Assembly: GCA_051747385.1 (NCBI GenBank)
Contig: JBNJGB010000001.1
Span: 186,001 to 250,000, forward strand
Direction of reading: 5' to 3'
DNA from: JBNJGB01 sp051747385
GTDB lineage: Bacteria > Myxococcota_A > UBA9042 > PHBI01 > JACKFB01
DNA length: 64,000 bases
Both the position numbers and the translations under genes were made by a program. The notes beneath the pieces were generated by a model that did no database searches, was not told the DNA's origin, and saw only the letters and a program-made list of their open reading frames with translations. Below, in pieces: positions 35,036 to 43,640 of the stretch. Positions within the stretch are counted from its first letter, which is position 1. Every line of letters starts with the position of its first letter.

Positions 35036-36136
35036 GTGAGTCGCGCATGCACCGTCACGGCCGCCCTGGTGGTCCTGACCGCCGTCCCCGCCCTCGCCTC
35101 GCCCGGGCCCGACCGGCGCGAGGCCGTGGAGGACGTCTTCCGCCGGGCCGATCGCCCGCCGCCGACCCGGGACGAGACCCTGGATGCCGCGGCGCGCGCG
35201 GCCCTCGAGGCGGACCCGGACGCGGACGTGCGCCGCCTGCTCCGCGCGGAGGGAATCCACGACGGCCTCCTCCTGCCGGTGGTCGTGGTCTCGCCGGAGG
35301 CCGACGACGTGCGCGAGCGCTGGAAGGGCTGGATCCGGGACCAGGTCGTCTCCCAGCACACGACCCACTACGGCCTCGCGGTGGACGACGACCGCATGGC
35401 CGTCGTCTTCGTGCGGCGCCTCTTCCACGTCCTCGACCCACCGGGGCCGGCCCGGCCGGGCGCCACGCTCCGCTTGGACGGCCGCCTCGCGTCGGGTTAC
35501 GCGGGGGCCAAGGCGGTGCTGGCTCGCCCGGACGAACACGTGGTGAGGCTTCCCACGGCCCACTTCGGGCGGCGCATGCGCATCGAGATCCCCCTGGATG
35601 CCGGACCGGGGCGCTACTCGGTAGAGATCGTGGCCAGCGGCCCCAGGGGCACCGAGGTGGTCGCCCTGCTCGCCCTCGACGCCCGCTCCGGAGAGGCCCG
35701 CGCCGGCGAATCGACGCGTCGCGAGGAGGCCGCCCGGCCGCCGGGACGCACCGACTCGGAGCGCCTCCTGTCCCTGGTGAACCACGACCGCGTCCGCCTG
35801 GGCCTGCCCCCGCTGGACGTCGACGATCAGCTTCGCGAGACGGCGCGGGAGCACGCCCGGGCCATGGCACGCGCTCGCTCCGCCGCTCACACCCTCCCCG
35901 GCGGTCGGACCCCGGGAGAGCGCCTGGCGGCGGCCGGCGTCACCACGCGGCGCTTCCACGAAAACGTCGCCATGGCCCGCACGGTGACCCAGGCCCACGA
36001 GGAGCTCTGGGCCAGCCCGAGCCACCGCATGGCGCTCCTGGACCCGCAGGTGAACCGCATCGGGATCGGCGTGGTCTCGGTCCACACGCCCAACGGCCCC
36101 GTGCTCTTCATCGCGGAGCACCTGGCCGAGCGGTAG
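35036..36136 (+). CDS. Secreted CAP/SCP-domain protein
   Basis: About 366 residues. A signal peptide (TVTAALVVLTAVPALASP) is followed by a beta-rich N-terminal region. The C-terminal CAP domain (about 240-366) shows LLSLVNHDRVRLGLPPL, LRETAREHARAMA, RFHENVAMA and LWASPSHRMALLDP. These carry the paired His/Glu residues of the CAP cavity. Bacterial CAP proteins are secreted and their activity is mostly unknown. The start is GTG 35036; upstream sequence is repeat. No ribosome site is obvious. The stop is followed within 12 bp by a GTTCCC run. Confidence 0.82.
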   Translation: MSRACTVTAALVVLTAVPALASPGPDRREAVEDVFRRADRPPPTRDETLDAAARAALEADPDADVRRLLRAEGIHDGLLLPVVVVSPEADDVRERWKGWIRDQVVSQHTTHYGLAVDDDRMAVVFVRRLFHVLDPPGPARPGATLRLDGRLASGYAGAKAVLARPDEHVVRLPTAHFGRRMRIEIPLDAGPGRYSVEIVASGPRGTEVVALLALDARSGEARAGESTRREEAARPPGRTDSERLLSLVNHDRVRLGLPPLDVDDQLRETAREHARAMARARSAAHTLPGGRTPGERLAAAGVTTRRFHENVAMARTVTQAHEELWASPSHRMALLDPQVNRIGIGVVSVHTPNGPVLFIAEHLAER

Positions 36137-36147
36137 CCCGCCACACA

Positions 36148-36190
36148 CCCGTTCCCGTTCCCGTTCCCGTTCCCGTTCCCGTTCCCGCCC
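36148..36190. repeat. (GTTCCC)n hexanucleotide run, G-quadruplex-prone on minus strand
   Basis: Seven CCC tracts with GTT spacers start 12 bp after the CAP gene stop. The complementary strand reads GGGAAC repeats, fitting G3N3 quadruplex spacing. Similar runs are at 49787-49823 and 49919-49960. Confidence 0.9.
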
Positions 36191-36243
36191 GAACGAAGCG
36201 CTGTACCCGTACCGAGGACTCCAGCCGGTATCGCGCCTTGGGC

Positions 36244-36327
36244 GGCGGGCGTCCCGCCTGGCGATCATACACATCTCCCCGGCACCGAAGGGCTCGCGCC
36301 AAGGCGCCAAGCCGCAAAGCCGCGGAG
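36244..36327. repeat. GGCGGGCGTCCCGCC hairpin, TACACATCTC and 8-bp NCGCMAAG array
   Basis: GGCGGGCGTCCCGCC (36244-36258) and TACACATCTC (36268) precede GCGCCAAG, GCGCCAAG, CCGCAAAG, CCGCGGAG (about 36294-36327). The order TACACATCTC then array matches 22972-23037. This is part of the gene-free stretch 36137-36667. Confidence 0.65.
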
Positions 36328-36455
36328 GACATGGGGAAGATGCAGTACAACCGCCGTCCGCGGCGGTCACTCCTCGATCCGTCGGCCCCGGCGGCACGAG
36401 GCGGCCCGGCCCGGAGCCCACTCCCGATGGGAGCGAAACGTCGGGCCCGGTGAGC

Positions 36456-36660
36456 CCGACCACCTCCACGCCCACGACCACGTTTCGCGGGCTCTCGGCG
36501 ACTTGTGACCAATTGACAGGCGTCCCGCCCGCCAACGCCGGCAGTCGACCGTCCACGCGACAGCTTCATCCTGCCCGCCAGACGTGCCGTGGCTCTGCGC
36601 CGACCGAGACCACGTTCACGTCCACGTTTCGCCGGCTCTCGGCGACATGTGCACGACTGG
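36456..36660. repeat. Direct repeat pair and inverted family C copy downstream of the Cys-rich gene
   Basis: Two imperfect copies of a segment of about 57 bp (36456-36512 and 36600-36660) share CCACGTTTCG and GGCTCTCGGCGAC. Between them, 36527-36575 is the inverted counterpart of 28667-28712 (about 43 of 49 bases by eye). No coding potential seen. It is the 3' flank of the Cys-rich repeat gene, which ends at 36668. Confidence 0.6.
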
Positions 36661-36667
36661 CAGGCCG

Positions 36668-39600
36668 CTACGCCCGCCGCCGGACGACCGCCAGCAGCAG
36701 CAGGCCCAGCAGGCCCGCGAGCGGTGCGCCGCCGCCGGATCCGGCGCAGCCGCCACCCGCCTTGGGGATCTCCTCGCCGTCCACGGGCGGTCCGCCCCCC
36801 TCCAGGACCTCACAGAGTCCCTGGGAGCACACCGTGTACTCGGAGCAGGCGCCGCACGAGCCGCCGCAGCCGTCCGGGCCGCACTCCCGGCCCGCGCAGT
36901 CCGGCGTGCACGTCGGGGCGTCCACGCACTGGCCGGCCTCGCACGTGGTCCCCGCCGGGCAGGTGCCGCACGAGCCGCCGCAGCCGTCCGGGCCGCACTC
37001 CCGGCCCGCGCAGTCCGGCGTGCACGCGCTCACGCACGCGCCGTCCGTGCACGTCTCGCCCTCCTCGCAGGACCCGCAGCTTCCGCCGCAGCCATCCGGA
37101 CCGCAGTCTCGAGCCCCGCAGGAGGGCGCGCACGCGGGCTCCACGCAGGTGCCGTCGGAGTCACAGCTCGCCTCGGGGCAGGTGCCGCAGGACCCGCCGC
37201 AGCCGTCCGGACCGCACTCCCGGCCCGCGCAGTCGGGCGTGCAGCCCCCGGACGCCACGCAGGTCCCGTCGTACTTGCAGCTCCCGCCGTTCGGGCAGAC
37301 GCCGCACGTACCGTCACAGCCGTCCGGACCGCACTCCCGACCCGCGCAGTCGGGCGTGCAGTCCCCGGACGTCACGCAGGTCCCGTCGTACTTGCAGCTC
37401 TGGCCCTCGGCGCACTCCCCGCAGGTCCCGCCGCAACCGTCCCCGCCGCACACGCGGCCCTCGCAGTCGGGCACGCAGCCCGGGACGGTCACACACTGGC
37501 CGGTGGGGTCGCAGCTCACGCCGGGGGCACAGTCGCCGCACGTCCCGCCGCAACCGTCCCCGCCGCACTCCTCGTCGGTGCAGTCGGGCTCGCACTCCCA
37601 GGGGGTGGCGCAGGTGCCGTCGTACTTGCAGCTCCGGCCGGGTGCGCAGTCGCCGCACGTCCCGCCGCAACCGTCCCCGCCGCAGACGCGCCCCTCGCAG
37701 TCGGGCACGCAGTCCTCGGGCACCGCGCACGCGCCGGTGTAGTCGCAGCTCTGGCCGGGCGGACAATCGCCGCACGTCCCCCCACAACCGTCCCCGCCGC
37801 ACACCCTCCCGGCGCAGTCGGGGGAGCAGTCCTCCGGCACGACGCAGATCCCGTCCGGCGTGCAGCTCTCGCCGGGCCCGCACGACCCGCAGGTACCGCC
37901 GCAGCCGTCCCCGCCGCAGGCCTTGCCCGTGCAGTCGGGCTCGCAGGACCCCGTGCCGATGCAGAGCCCCTCCCAGGTGCAGCTCATCCCCTGGGGACAC
38001 TCCCCGCAGGTCCCGCCGCAACCGTCCCCGCCGCACTGGACGCCGGAGCAGTCGGGCTCGCAGCCCTCCGGGACGACGCACGTCCCCTCGTACGTGCAGC
38101 TCTCGCCCGGCGTGCAGTCGCCGCACGTCCCGCCGCAGCCGTCGCCACCGCACGTCTTGCCGGAGCAGTCGGGCACGCAGCCTCCCGCCGAGGTGCAGAT
38201 CCCGTCGTAGCCGCAGCTCTCACCCGGCGCGCAGTCGCCGCACGTCCCGCCGCAGCCGTCTCCGCCGCACTCCCGACCGGCGCAATCCGGCTCGCAGCCG
38301 GCGGACTCCTCGCAGATCCCCTCCCAGGTACAGCTCATGCCGCTCGGACAGTCGCCGCAGGCCCCGCCGCACCCGTCGCCACCGCACTCCCGGCCCGCAC
38401 AGTCCGGCTCGCACGTCCCGGAGCCCGCGCACGTCCCGTCGTAGCCACAGCTCTCACCGGGCGCGCAGCCGCCGCACGTCCCGCCACAGCCGTCCCCGCC
38501 GCACTCCTTCCCGGAGCAGTCGGGCACGCATCCGGTGGGCTGCTGGCAGATCCCGTCGTACGTACAGCTCTCCCCGATCGCGCAGGCGCCGCAGCTTCCG
38601 CCACAGCCGTCGCCTCCGCACTCCCGTCCCAGGCAGTCCGGCGTGCAGGAGCCCTTGGGCTCACACTGGTAGTCGTAGCTGCAGCTCTCCTCGATGCCGC
38701 AGGTCCCGCAGGAGCCGCCGCACCCGTCCGGGCCGCAGACCTTCCCCTCGCAGTCCGGCGTGCACGTCCCGCCGCCGGTGCACGTCCCGTCGAAGGTGCA
38801 GCTCTCGCCCCCAGGGCACTCGCCGCACGAGCCGCCGCACCCGTCCGGGCCGCAGACCTTCCCCTCGCAGTCCGGCGTGCACGTCCCGCCGCCGGTGCAC
38901 ATCCCGTCGAAGGTGCAGCTCTCGCCCCCAGGGCACTCGCCGCACGAGCCGCCGCACCCGTCCCCGCCGCACTCCTTCCCGGAGCAATCGGGCTCGCACC
39001 CACCGCCGGAGCACGTACCCCCGATGGTGCAGGCCTCGCCGTCGGGACACGTGCCGCAGGATCCGCCGCAGCCGTCACCCCCGCACTCCCTGTCGGTGCA
39101 GTCCGGCTCGCACGTCCCGCCGCCGGTGCACGTCCCGTCGAAGGTGCAGCTCTCGCCCCCAGGGCACTCGCCGCACGAGCCGCCGCACCCGTCCCCGCCG
39201 CACTCCCTGCCGCCGCAGTCGGGGACGCAGCCGCCCTTGGGCTCGCACTCGTGATCGTAGTTGCAGCTCTCGTCCGAGGCGCACTCGCCACAGGACCCGC
39301 CGCAGCCGTCCGAGCCGCACTCCTTGCCGCCGCAGTCCGGCTCGCAGCCATACTTGGGCACGCACTGGTGATCGTAGTCGCAGCTCTCGTCGGCCTTGCA
39401 GAAGCCGCAATAGCCGCTGCAGCCGTCCGGGCCGCACTCCTTGCCGTCGCAGGCCGCCTCGCACTCCTCGTGGGGCTTGCAGACGAAGTCGTAGGTGCAC
39501 GACGAGCCCGCCGGGCAGATGCCGCACGCGCCCCCGCACCCGTCAGGTCCGCAGTCCTTGTCCTCGCAGTCCGGCTGGCAGCCGACCGGGTCGATGCAGG

Positions 39601-39928
39601 TGCCGTACACGTTGCAGCTCTGCCCCTCGGGACAGCTTCCGCACCCGCCGCCGCACTCCACGTACTGGCACGGATCGTAGTCCGGCGACGGCTCGATGCA
39701 CTTGTGGACCGGCAGGAAGCCGAACAGGCTGTCGACGCCGCAGATCTTGCCGAAGCTGGCGCAGTCCACCACGACCTTCAAGTCGAAGCCGCAGTAGATC
39801 AGGTCGTCCCCGTCGCACATCCCGTTGACGGGGATGCCGTCGCAGCCCTCGGCGGCGGCCGGCGGCGGCGCTCCGAAGGAGGTCACGGTGACGAGGACGG
39901 CTGCGGCGGCGACGAGGTGGCGGATCAT
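36668..39928 (-). CDS. Cys-rich 24-repeat surface protein with MYXO-CTERM-like tail
   Basis: 1086 residues. A signal peptide (HLVAAAAVLVTVTSFGAPPP) and a Cys-containing N-terminal domain of about 95 residues lead into 24 tandem repeats of about 39 residues. The consensus is C-x-PDC-x-G-x-x-CG-x-DGCGG-x-CG-x-C, then ESC-x-YDGTC, giving about eight Cys per unit. The tail GGGCAGSGGGAPLAGLLGLL followed by RRR fits the MYXO-CTERM sorting signal (Cys, then hydrophobic helix, then Arg cluster) used for surface anchoring in Myxococcota. Two or three central units are almost identical at DNA level (38760-38940), so the array is actively expanding or converting. Likely a stiff disulfide-rich surface stalk or adhesin; function inferred. 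Confidence 0.88.
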   Translation of the reverse strand: MIRHLVAAAAVLVTVTSFGAPPPAAAEGCDGIPVNGMCDGDDLIYCGFDLKVVVDCASFGKICGVDSLFGFLPVHKCIEPSPDYDPCQYVECGGGCGSCPEGQSCNVYGTCIDPVGCQPDCEDKDCGPDGCGGACGICPAGSSCTYDFVCKPHEECEAACDGKECGPDGCSGYCGFCKADESCDYDHQCVPKYGCEPDCGGKECGSDGCGGSCGECASDESCNYDHECEPKGGCVPDCGGRECGGDGCGGSCGECPGGESCTFDGTCTGGGTCEPDCTDRECGGDGCGGSCGTCPDGEACTIGGTCSGGGCEPDCSGKECGGDGCGGSCGECPGGESCTFDGMCTGGGTCTPDCEGKVCGPDGCGGSCGECPGGESCTFDGTCTGGGTCTPDCEGKVCGPDGCGGSCGTCGIEESCSYDYQCEPKGSCTPDCLGRECGGDGCGGSCGACAIGESCTYDGICQQPTGCVPDCSGKECGGDGCGGTCGGCAPGESCGYDGTCAGSGTCEPDCAGRECGGDGCGGACGDCPSGMSCTWEGICEESAGCEPDCAGRECGGDGCGGTCGDCAPGESCGYDGICTSAGGCVPDCSGKTCGGDGCGGTCGDCTPGESCTYEGTCVVPEGCEPDCSGVQCGGDGCGGTCGECPQGMSCTWEGLCIGTGSCEPDCTGKACGGDGCGGTCGSCGPGESCTPDGICVVPEDCSPDCAGRVCGGDGCGGTCGDCPPGQSCDYTGACAVPEDCVPDCEGRVCGGDGCGGTCGDCAPGRSCKYDGTCATPWECEPDCTDEECGGDGCGGTCGDCAPGVSCDPTGQCVTVPGCVPDCEGRVCGGDGCGGTCGECAEGQSCKYDGTCVTSGDCTPDCAGRECGPDGCDGTCGVCPNGGSCKYDGTCVASGGCTPDCAGRECGPDGCGGSCGTCPEASCDSDGTCVEPACAPSCGARDCGPDGCGGSCGSCEEGETCTDGACVSACTPDCAGRECGPDGCGGSCGTCPAGTTCEAGQCVDAPTCTPDCAGRECGPDGCGGSCGACSEYTVCSQGLCEVLEGGGPPVDGEEIPKAGGGCAGSGGGAPLAGLLGLLLLAVVRRRA

Positions 39929-39975
39929 GACGCGGACTCTATCCACCCGCCGGTGACGCGTCGAGCCTCCCGGCG

Positions 39976-40971
39976 TTACCTCGCCTCGGCGATCTCGCGG
40001 ACCTCCTTGCGCTCGCCCCGCCGGTACTCGACCCTCGCCACCGCGCGGCCCTCCGACCCGAACCAGGTCCACCGCCCGTGGCGCTGCCCGTCGTCGTACG
40101 GCCCCTCGGCGATCTTCCCGCCGTGGGCGGCCCAGTGCGTCCACGTCCCGACCCGCTCGCCGTGCGCGTAGCGGCCCGCGCCGCGGGTGCCGTCGTCGCC
40201 CCACTCGGTCCAGGCGCCGTGGCGCTCCCCGTCGACGAACACGCCCACGGCCTCGCGCCGGCCGTCGTCGCCGTACAGCGTCCACTTCCCGTCGCGCTCG
40301 TCGCCCTCGTACGGGCCGCGGGCCGTGACCCGCCCGGCCGCGCCGTACTCGACCCACTCGCCGGACCGTCGGCCGTGCCGGTAGGATCCCTCGGCCACCT
40401 TCACCCCGTTGCCGCGCCACAGGACGAACCTCCCGTGGCGCTCGCCCTTCGCGTAGGGCCCCTCCACGCGCAGGCCGTCCTCGGTGTGGACCATCCAGCG
40501 CCCCTGGCGGCGGTCGTCCGCGTACTCGCCGCGGGCCACGACCTCCCCGCGGGATCCGTACGTGGTCCAGGTCCCGGCTCGCTTGCCGTGCCGGTAGACC
40601 CCCTCGACCCGGCCGCCGTCCGCGTCCCGGCGGAAGTACTCGCCGTGCAGGACGCCCTGCTCGTACCGGGCGACCACGTGCTCGGAGCCGTCCGCGTGCC
40701 ACTCGCGCCACTCGCCGTGCATCTGGCCGCGCTCGAAGCGCCCCTCGGACTTCTTCTGCCCGTTGGGGTGCCAGGTGATCGCGGGCCCGTGTCGCAGGAA
40801 GCGGGCGGCGCCGGCGTCGAACGTCTCGCACCACTGCTCGTGGCCCCGCGGTGGCGGGGCGCCCTCGACCTTCGAGTCCTCCGGGCAGGTGATGGAGGCG
40901 GAGGCCGAGGCTGCGGATACGGAACCGACACCGACGAGGATCGCGATGAGGATTCGACGATGATGCACCAT
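39976..40971 (-). CDS. Secreted MORN-variant (YwqK-like) repeat protein
   Basis: 331 residues. A signal peptide (ILIAILVGVGSVSAASASAS) is followed by about ten repeats of a 20-25 residue unit of the form G-x-Y-x-x-G-x-R-x-G-x-W-x-x-Y, for example EGVYRHGKRAGTWTTYGSRG, typical of the YwqK/MORN-variant family. Such proteins are often lipid- or protein-binding rods, and some neutralise toxins. It is 47 bp upstream of the Cys-rich repeat gene on the same strand, so the two are probably co-transcribed surface proteins. Upstream is the family A repeat cluster. Confidence 0.85.
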   Translation of the reverse strand: MVHHRRILIAILVGVGSVSAASASASITCPEDSKVEGAPPPRGHEQWCETFDAGAARFLRHGPAITWHPNGQKKSEGRFERGQMHGEWREWHADGSEHVVARYEQGVLHGEYFRRDADGGRVEGVYRHGKRAGTWTTYGSRGEVVARGEYADDRRQGRWMVHTEDGLRVEGPYAKGERHGRFVLWRGNGVKVAEGSYRHGRRSGEWVEYGAAGRVTARGPYEGDERDGKWTLYGDDGRREAVGVFVDGERHGAWTEWGDDGTRGAGRYAHGERVGTWTHWAAHGGKIAEGPYDDGQRHGRWTWFGSEGRAVARVEYRRGERKEVREIAEAR

Positions 40972-41090
40972 GTTGAGGTCCCCCCTCGGGCGGTCCACAG
41001 CCTCGGCCTCTGCCCCCGTACAGCGGTCGTCGGGAGCCGCCGCTTTAGGAACTTTCCCCGGCATACCCCGAAATCGGGTCGGGAGGGGGT

Positions 41091-41526
41091 CCAGGGCAAT
41101 CGCGAACTCGGAGAAGCGTGGGCCGCGCGGCCGTACCGCCCCCGGCGCCGGATTGCACCCNNNNNNNNNNNNNNNNNNNNNNNNNNNNNNNNNNNNNNNN
41201 NNNNNNNNNNNNNNNNNNNNNNNNNNNNNNNNNNNNNNNNNNNNNNNNNNNNNNNNNNNNGCTCGGAAGCGGTGGCGTCTGCGCGTCGGAGCCCAGGCAA
41301 GGGCAAGGGCAAGGGCAAGGGCAAGGGAGGGCGGTCGGCTCTGCGACCGCCCTGGGGGGAGCGACGGCAATCGCGAACTCGGAGAAGCGTGGGCCGCGCG
41401 GCCGTACCGCCCCCGGCGCCGGATTGCACCCGCTCGGAAGCGGTGGCGTCTGCGCGTCGGAGCCCAGGCAAGGGCAAGGGCAAGGGCAAGGGCAAGGGAG
41501 GGCGGTCGGCTCTGCGACCGCCCTGG
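41091..41526 (+). repeat. Two tandem family A copies, first interrupted by the scaffold gap
   Basis: Copy 3 (41091-41353, containing 100 N) and copy 4 (41365-41526) repeat the unit seen at 221 and 7881. They have longer GGGCAA runs (41297-41326 and 41468-41497) and hairpins AGGGCGGTCG / CGACCGCCCT at 41328-41353 and 41499-41524. The sequence after the gap resumes exactly where the unit stopped. The gap 40972-41593 contains nothing else I can identify. Confidence 0.9.
41161..41260. other. Scaffold gap of 100 N inside family A tandem copies
   Basis: Exactly 100 N between GGATTGCACCC and GCTCGGAAGC, which are adjacent in the complete copies. The gap may hide whole extra units or none. Confidence 0.97.
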
Positions 41527-41593
41527 GGGGCTCGACGGGCCCCGGGCCGGTGCGCTATGAGGGCGGCGACGCATCCGACCCGAGGGAGCCCAC

Positions 41594-41881
41594 ATGGACG
41601 AGCGCATGAGCCGGGACGGGTTCTTCCGGCGCTATGATCGCTTCCGGCTGCGCGGGCGGCCGCTCCGATCGCTCGTGGCGGCGGCGCTGCTGGCCGCCGT
41701 GCTGCTCGGGGGCACAGGCACGATGGTCTGGGCCACGGCCACGGGCGTGTTCTTCCCGCGTCTGGAGCCGGTACCGCGGGTGGGCCACGGCCACGTGGTG
41801 CGCAGCCACGGCTGGGGCGGCTACTACATCGGGGCCGGCGCCGGGCGGCGCCACTTCGGCGGCGGCGGGCGGATCCATTGA
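41594..41881 (+). CDS. Small single-pass membrane protein, first of DUF4178/DUF350/SpeE-like cluster
   Basis: 95 residues with a basic N-terminus (FFRRYDRFRLRGRPLR), one TM helix (LVAAALLAAVLLGGTGTMVW, about 28-47) and a Gly/His-rich tail (GHGHVVRSHGWGGYYIGAGA). Not recognised. The ribosome site GAGGGAG precedes the ATG. The stop overlaps the next start as TTGA, so it is translated with the DUF4178-like protein. The tail might bind metal or sit at the membrane face; this is a guess. Confidence 0.7.
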   Translation: MDERMSRDGFFRRYDRFRLRGRPLRSLVAAALLAAVLLGGTGTMVWATATGVFFPRLEPVPRVGHGHVVRSHGWGGYYIGAGAGRRHFGGGGRIH

Positions 41882-43017
41882 GCCTCGACGCGCCGGTGGA
41901 GGGGTTCGAGGTCGGCCGGGAGGCGACCCTGCAGGGCGTCCGCGTGGAGGTGCTCGGCTGGGCGCGCTGGCGGACCGCCGACGGCTATCCGTGGCACGAG
42001 GTGACCCTGCGGACGGAGGACGCCGAGCGCTGGACCCTGGAGCTGGACGCGGGGCACGTGCTCCTGTCGCGCGAGCTCCCCGGCGAGGATCTCGGCGATC
42101 CGGAGGCGCCCGCCGACGGGCGGACCACGACGGACCTCGACGGCCGGAAGCGCCTCGCCTGGGGCATGGCCCACGGGCGCCTGGAGAAGGTCCAGGGCGA
42201 GTACTGGAAGGACCTGGAGCCCGGCGATCACATCATGTATCGGGCCTTCTACGCCCCGCCGACGGTCGTGTCGGCGTCGCGGGAGCGATACGGCGATCCG
42301 TGGGAGTGGACCCAGGGCGTCTACGTGGATCCGGCGGAGGTGGAGGAGGCCTTCGGGGTCCGCCTGCCCCGCCCCGACGAGCCGCACCCGGCGCGGCCCT
42401 TCCCCTACCGGGCGTGGACCCGGGCGCTCGGGCCGGTGCTGGCGCTGGTGGGGCTGGCGAGCCTCGTGGCGTCCATCGCCCTGGCCACCGGGCCGGGGCG
42501 GGTCGTGCTGGACGAGCGGATCCAGGCGAAGCAGAAGGCGGACGAGCGGTTCGTCGGCCTCTTCGACCTGGAGCAGCCCGCGGTCGTCGGCATCGCCGTG
42601 GGGGCGGACGGCCTGTACCAGAGCTGGGCCGAGGTCGGCGCCCTCGTCGCCCCGCCGCCCCCGGAGGGCACGCCGCCCGAGTCGTTCCAGCCGGACGCCG
42701 TGGGCAGCTACATCACGGAGCTGAGCTACTACGAGGGCGTCGACTCGGACGGGCGGTGGGTCGAGAGCCACATGAAGGAGTCGGAGGGCTTCCGCCTGGG
42801 GCGGGGCACGTGGATGGTGCGCCTGGGCTGGGAGATCGATCCGAAGAACCGGAGCCCCGTGACGCTCCGCGTGCGGGTGATGACCGGCTACCGGGAGGTG
42901 GGGCCGCTCCGGGTGTGGGGGATCCTGTGCCTGGTGGGCGCGGTCCTGTTCTACGTGGCGCGGCGGGTCCACCGGCAGCACGTGATGGTCGAGGCGGGCC
43001 TCGTGGAGGGTGGCTGA
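41878..43017 (+). CDS. DUF4178-like membrane protein
   Basis: 379 residues. The N-terminal part (ATLQGVRVEVLGWARWRTAD, then YPWHEVTLRTEDAERW) fits the DUF4178 pattern of a small beta-fold that 'reads' a W-x-E-x-x-L segment. A TM helix (about 188-206) follows a linker. Then comes an extracytoplasmic domain with YITELSYYEGVDSDGRWVES and a last TM helix (about 350-367). TTG start by overlap. DUF4178 proteins occur with DUF350, PspA or aminopropyltransferase genes, so a role in membrane stress or polyamine handling is inferred. Confidence 0.72.
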   Translation: MSLDAPVEGFEVGREATLQGVRVEVLGWARWRTADGYPWHEVTLRTEDAERWTLELDAGHVLLSRELPGEDLGDPEAPADGRTTTDLDGRKRLAWGMAHGRLEKVQGEYWKDLEPGDHIMYRAFYAPPTVVSASRERYGDPWEWTQGVYVDPAEVEEAFGVRLPRPDEPHPARPFPYRAWTRALGPVLALVGLASLVASIALATGPGRVVLDERIQAKQKADERFVGLFDLEQPAVVGIAVGADGLYQSWAEVGALVAPPPPEGTPPESFQPDAVGSYITELSYYEGVDSDGRWVESHMKESEGFRLGRGTWMVRLGWEIDPKNRSPVTLRVRVMTGYREVGPLRVWGILCLVGAVLFYVARRVHRQHVMVEAGLVEGG

Positions 43018-43637
43018 TGCTGGACGTGACCGTGGCGGCGGCGCTCTCGCCGCTCGTGTGGGTGATCCTGATCGTGGTGGCCGTCGTGGGCGTGTACGGC
43101 TGGCGCCGGGTGAGCGCGCAGCGGAAGGCGCGCACCGTGGAGGAGCAGAAGCGGCAGGCCCTGGTGGAGGACCAACGCCGCATCCTGGACCTGCAGCCGA
43201 AGGACGCCGTGGAGCACATGGGCGACACCTACCTGGTCGACGCCGTGCTCCTGTACGACGAGGAGGGCACCGTCTGGAAGACGTACCTCCTGGGCGGCGC
43301 GGCGGACGGGAAGGACCGCTGGCTGTCCGTCGAGGACGACGACCGCCTGGAGGTGTCGCTGTACGAGGTGCTGCCCGCCGGGGTCGTGGAGGTCCCGGAG
43401 GAGACGCCGCGAGCGCTGACCGTGGGCGAGGTCACCTTCCGCCTCGAGGAGACCGGCGCGGCCCGGGTCCGCAAGCGCGACGCCATGGGCACGCGCGAGC
43501 AGGGCCAGTGCCGCTACGCCGACTACACGGGGCCGGAGCGCGCCCTGCTCGCGGTCGAGTGGTGGGGGGAGACCCCGGAGGTCGCCCTCGGCCGCCGAAT
43601 CCACAAGGACGATCTGATGATCCTGCCCGGGAGCTGA
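43017..43637 (+). CDS. DUF4178-domain membrane-anchored protein
   Basis: 206 residues. One N-terminal TM helix (LSPLVWVILIVVAVVGVYGW) and a helical linker lead into DUF4178 (VEHMGDTYLVDAVLLYDEEG then KTYLLGGAADGKDRWLSVE) and a C-terminal half with EQGQCRYADYTGPERALLAV. ATG 43017 overlaps the previous stop by one base (TGATG). It is the second DUF4178-like protein in a row. The gene ends 3 bp before the DUF350 gene. Confidence 0.8.
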   Translation: MLDVTVAAALSPLVWVILIVVAVVGVYGWRRVSAQRKARTVEEQKRQALVEDQRRILDLQPKDAVEHMGDTYLVDAVLLYDEEGTVWKTYLLGGAADGKDRWLSVEDDDRLEVSLYEVLPAGVVEVPEETPRALTVGEVTFRLEETGAARVRKRDAMGTREQGQCRYADYTGPERALLAVEWWGETPEVALGRRIHKDDLMILPGS

Positions 43638-43640
43638 ACC

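Noticed and set aside
36584..40171. Frames opposite the Cys-rich gene with repetitive Ala or Pro/Gln/Ser composition
   Set aside because: Repetitive composition comes from the DNA repeats of the real gene, which has a signal peptide, ordered repeats and a C-terminal anchor.
39976..40971. YwqK-type antitoxin of a toxin system
   Set aside because: The MORN-variant protein has a signal peptide and sits by a surface protein gene; no toxin is present.
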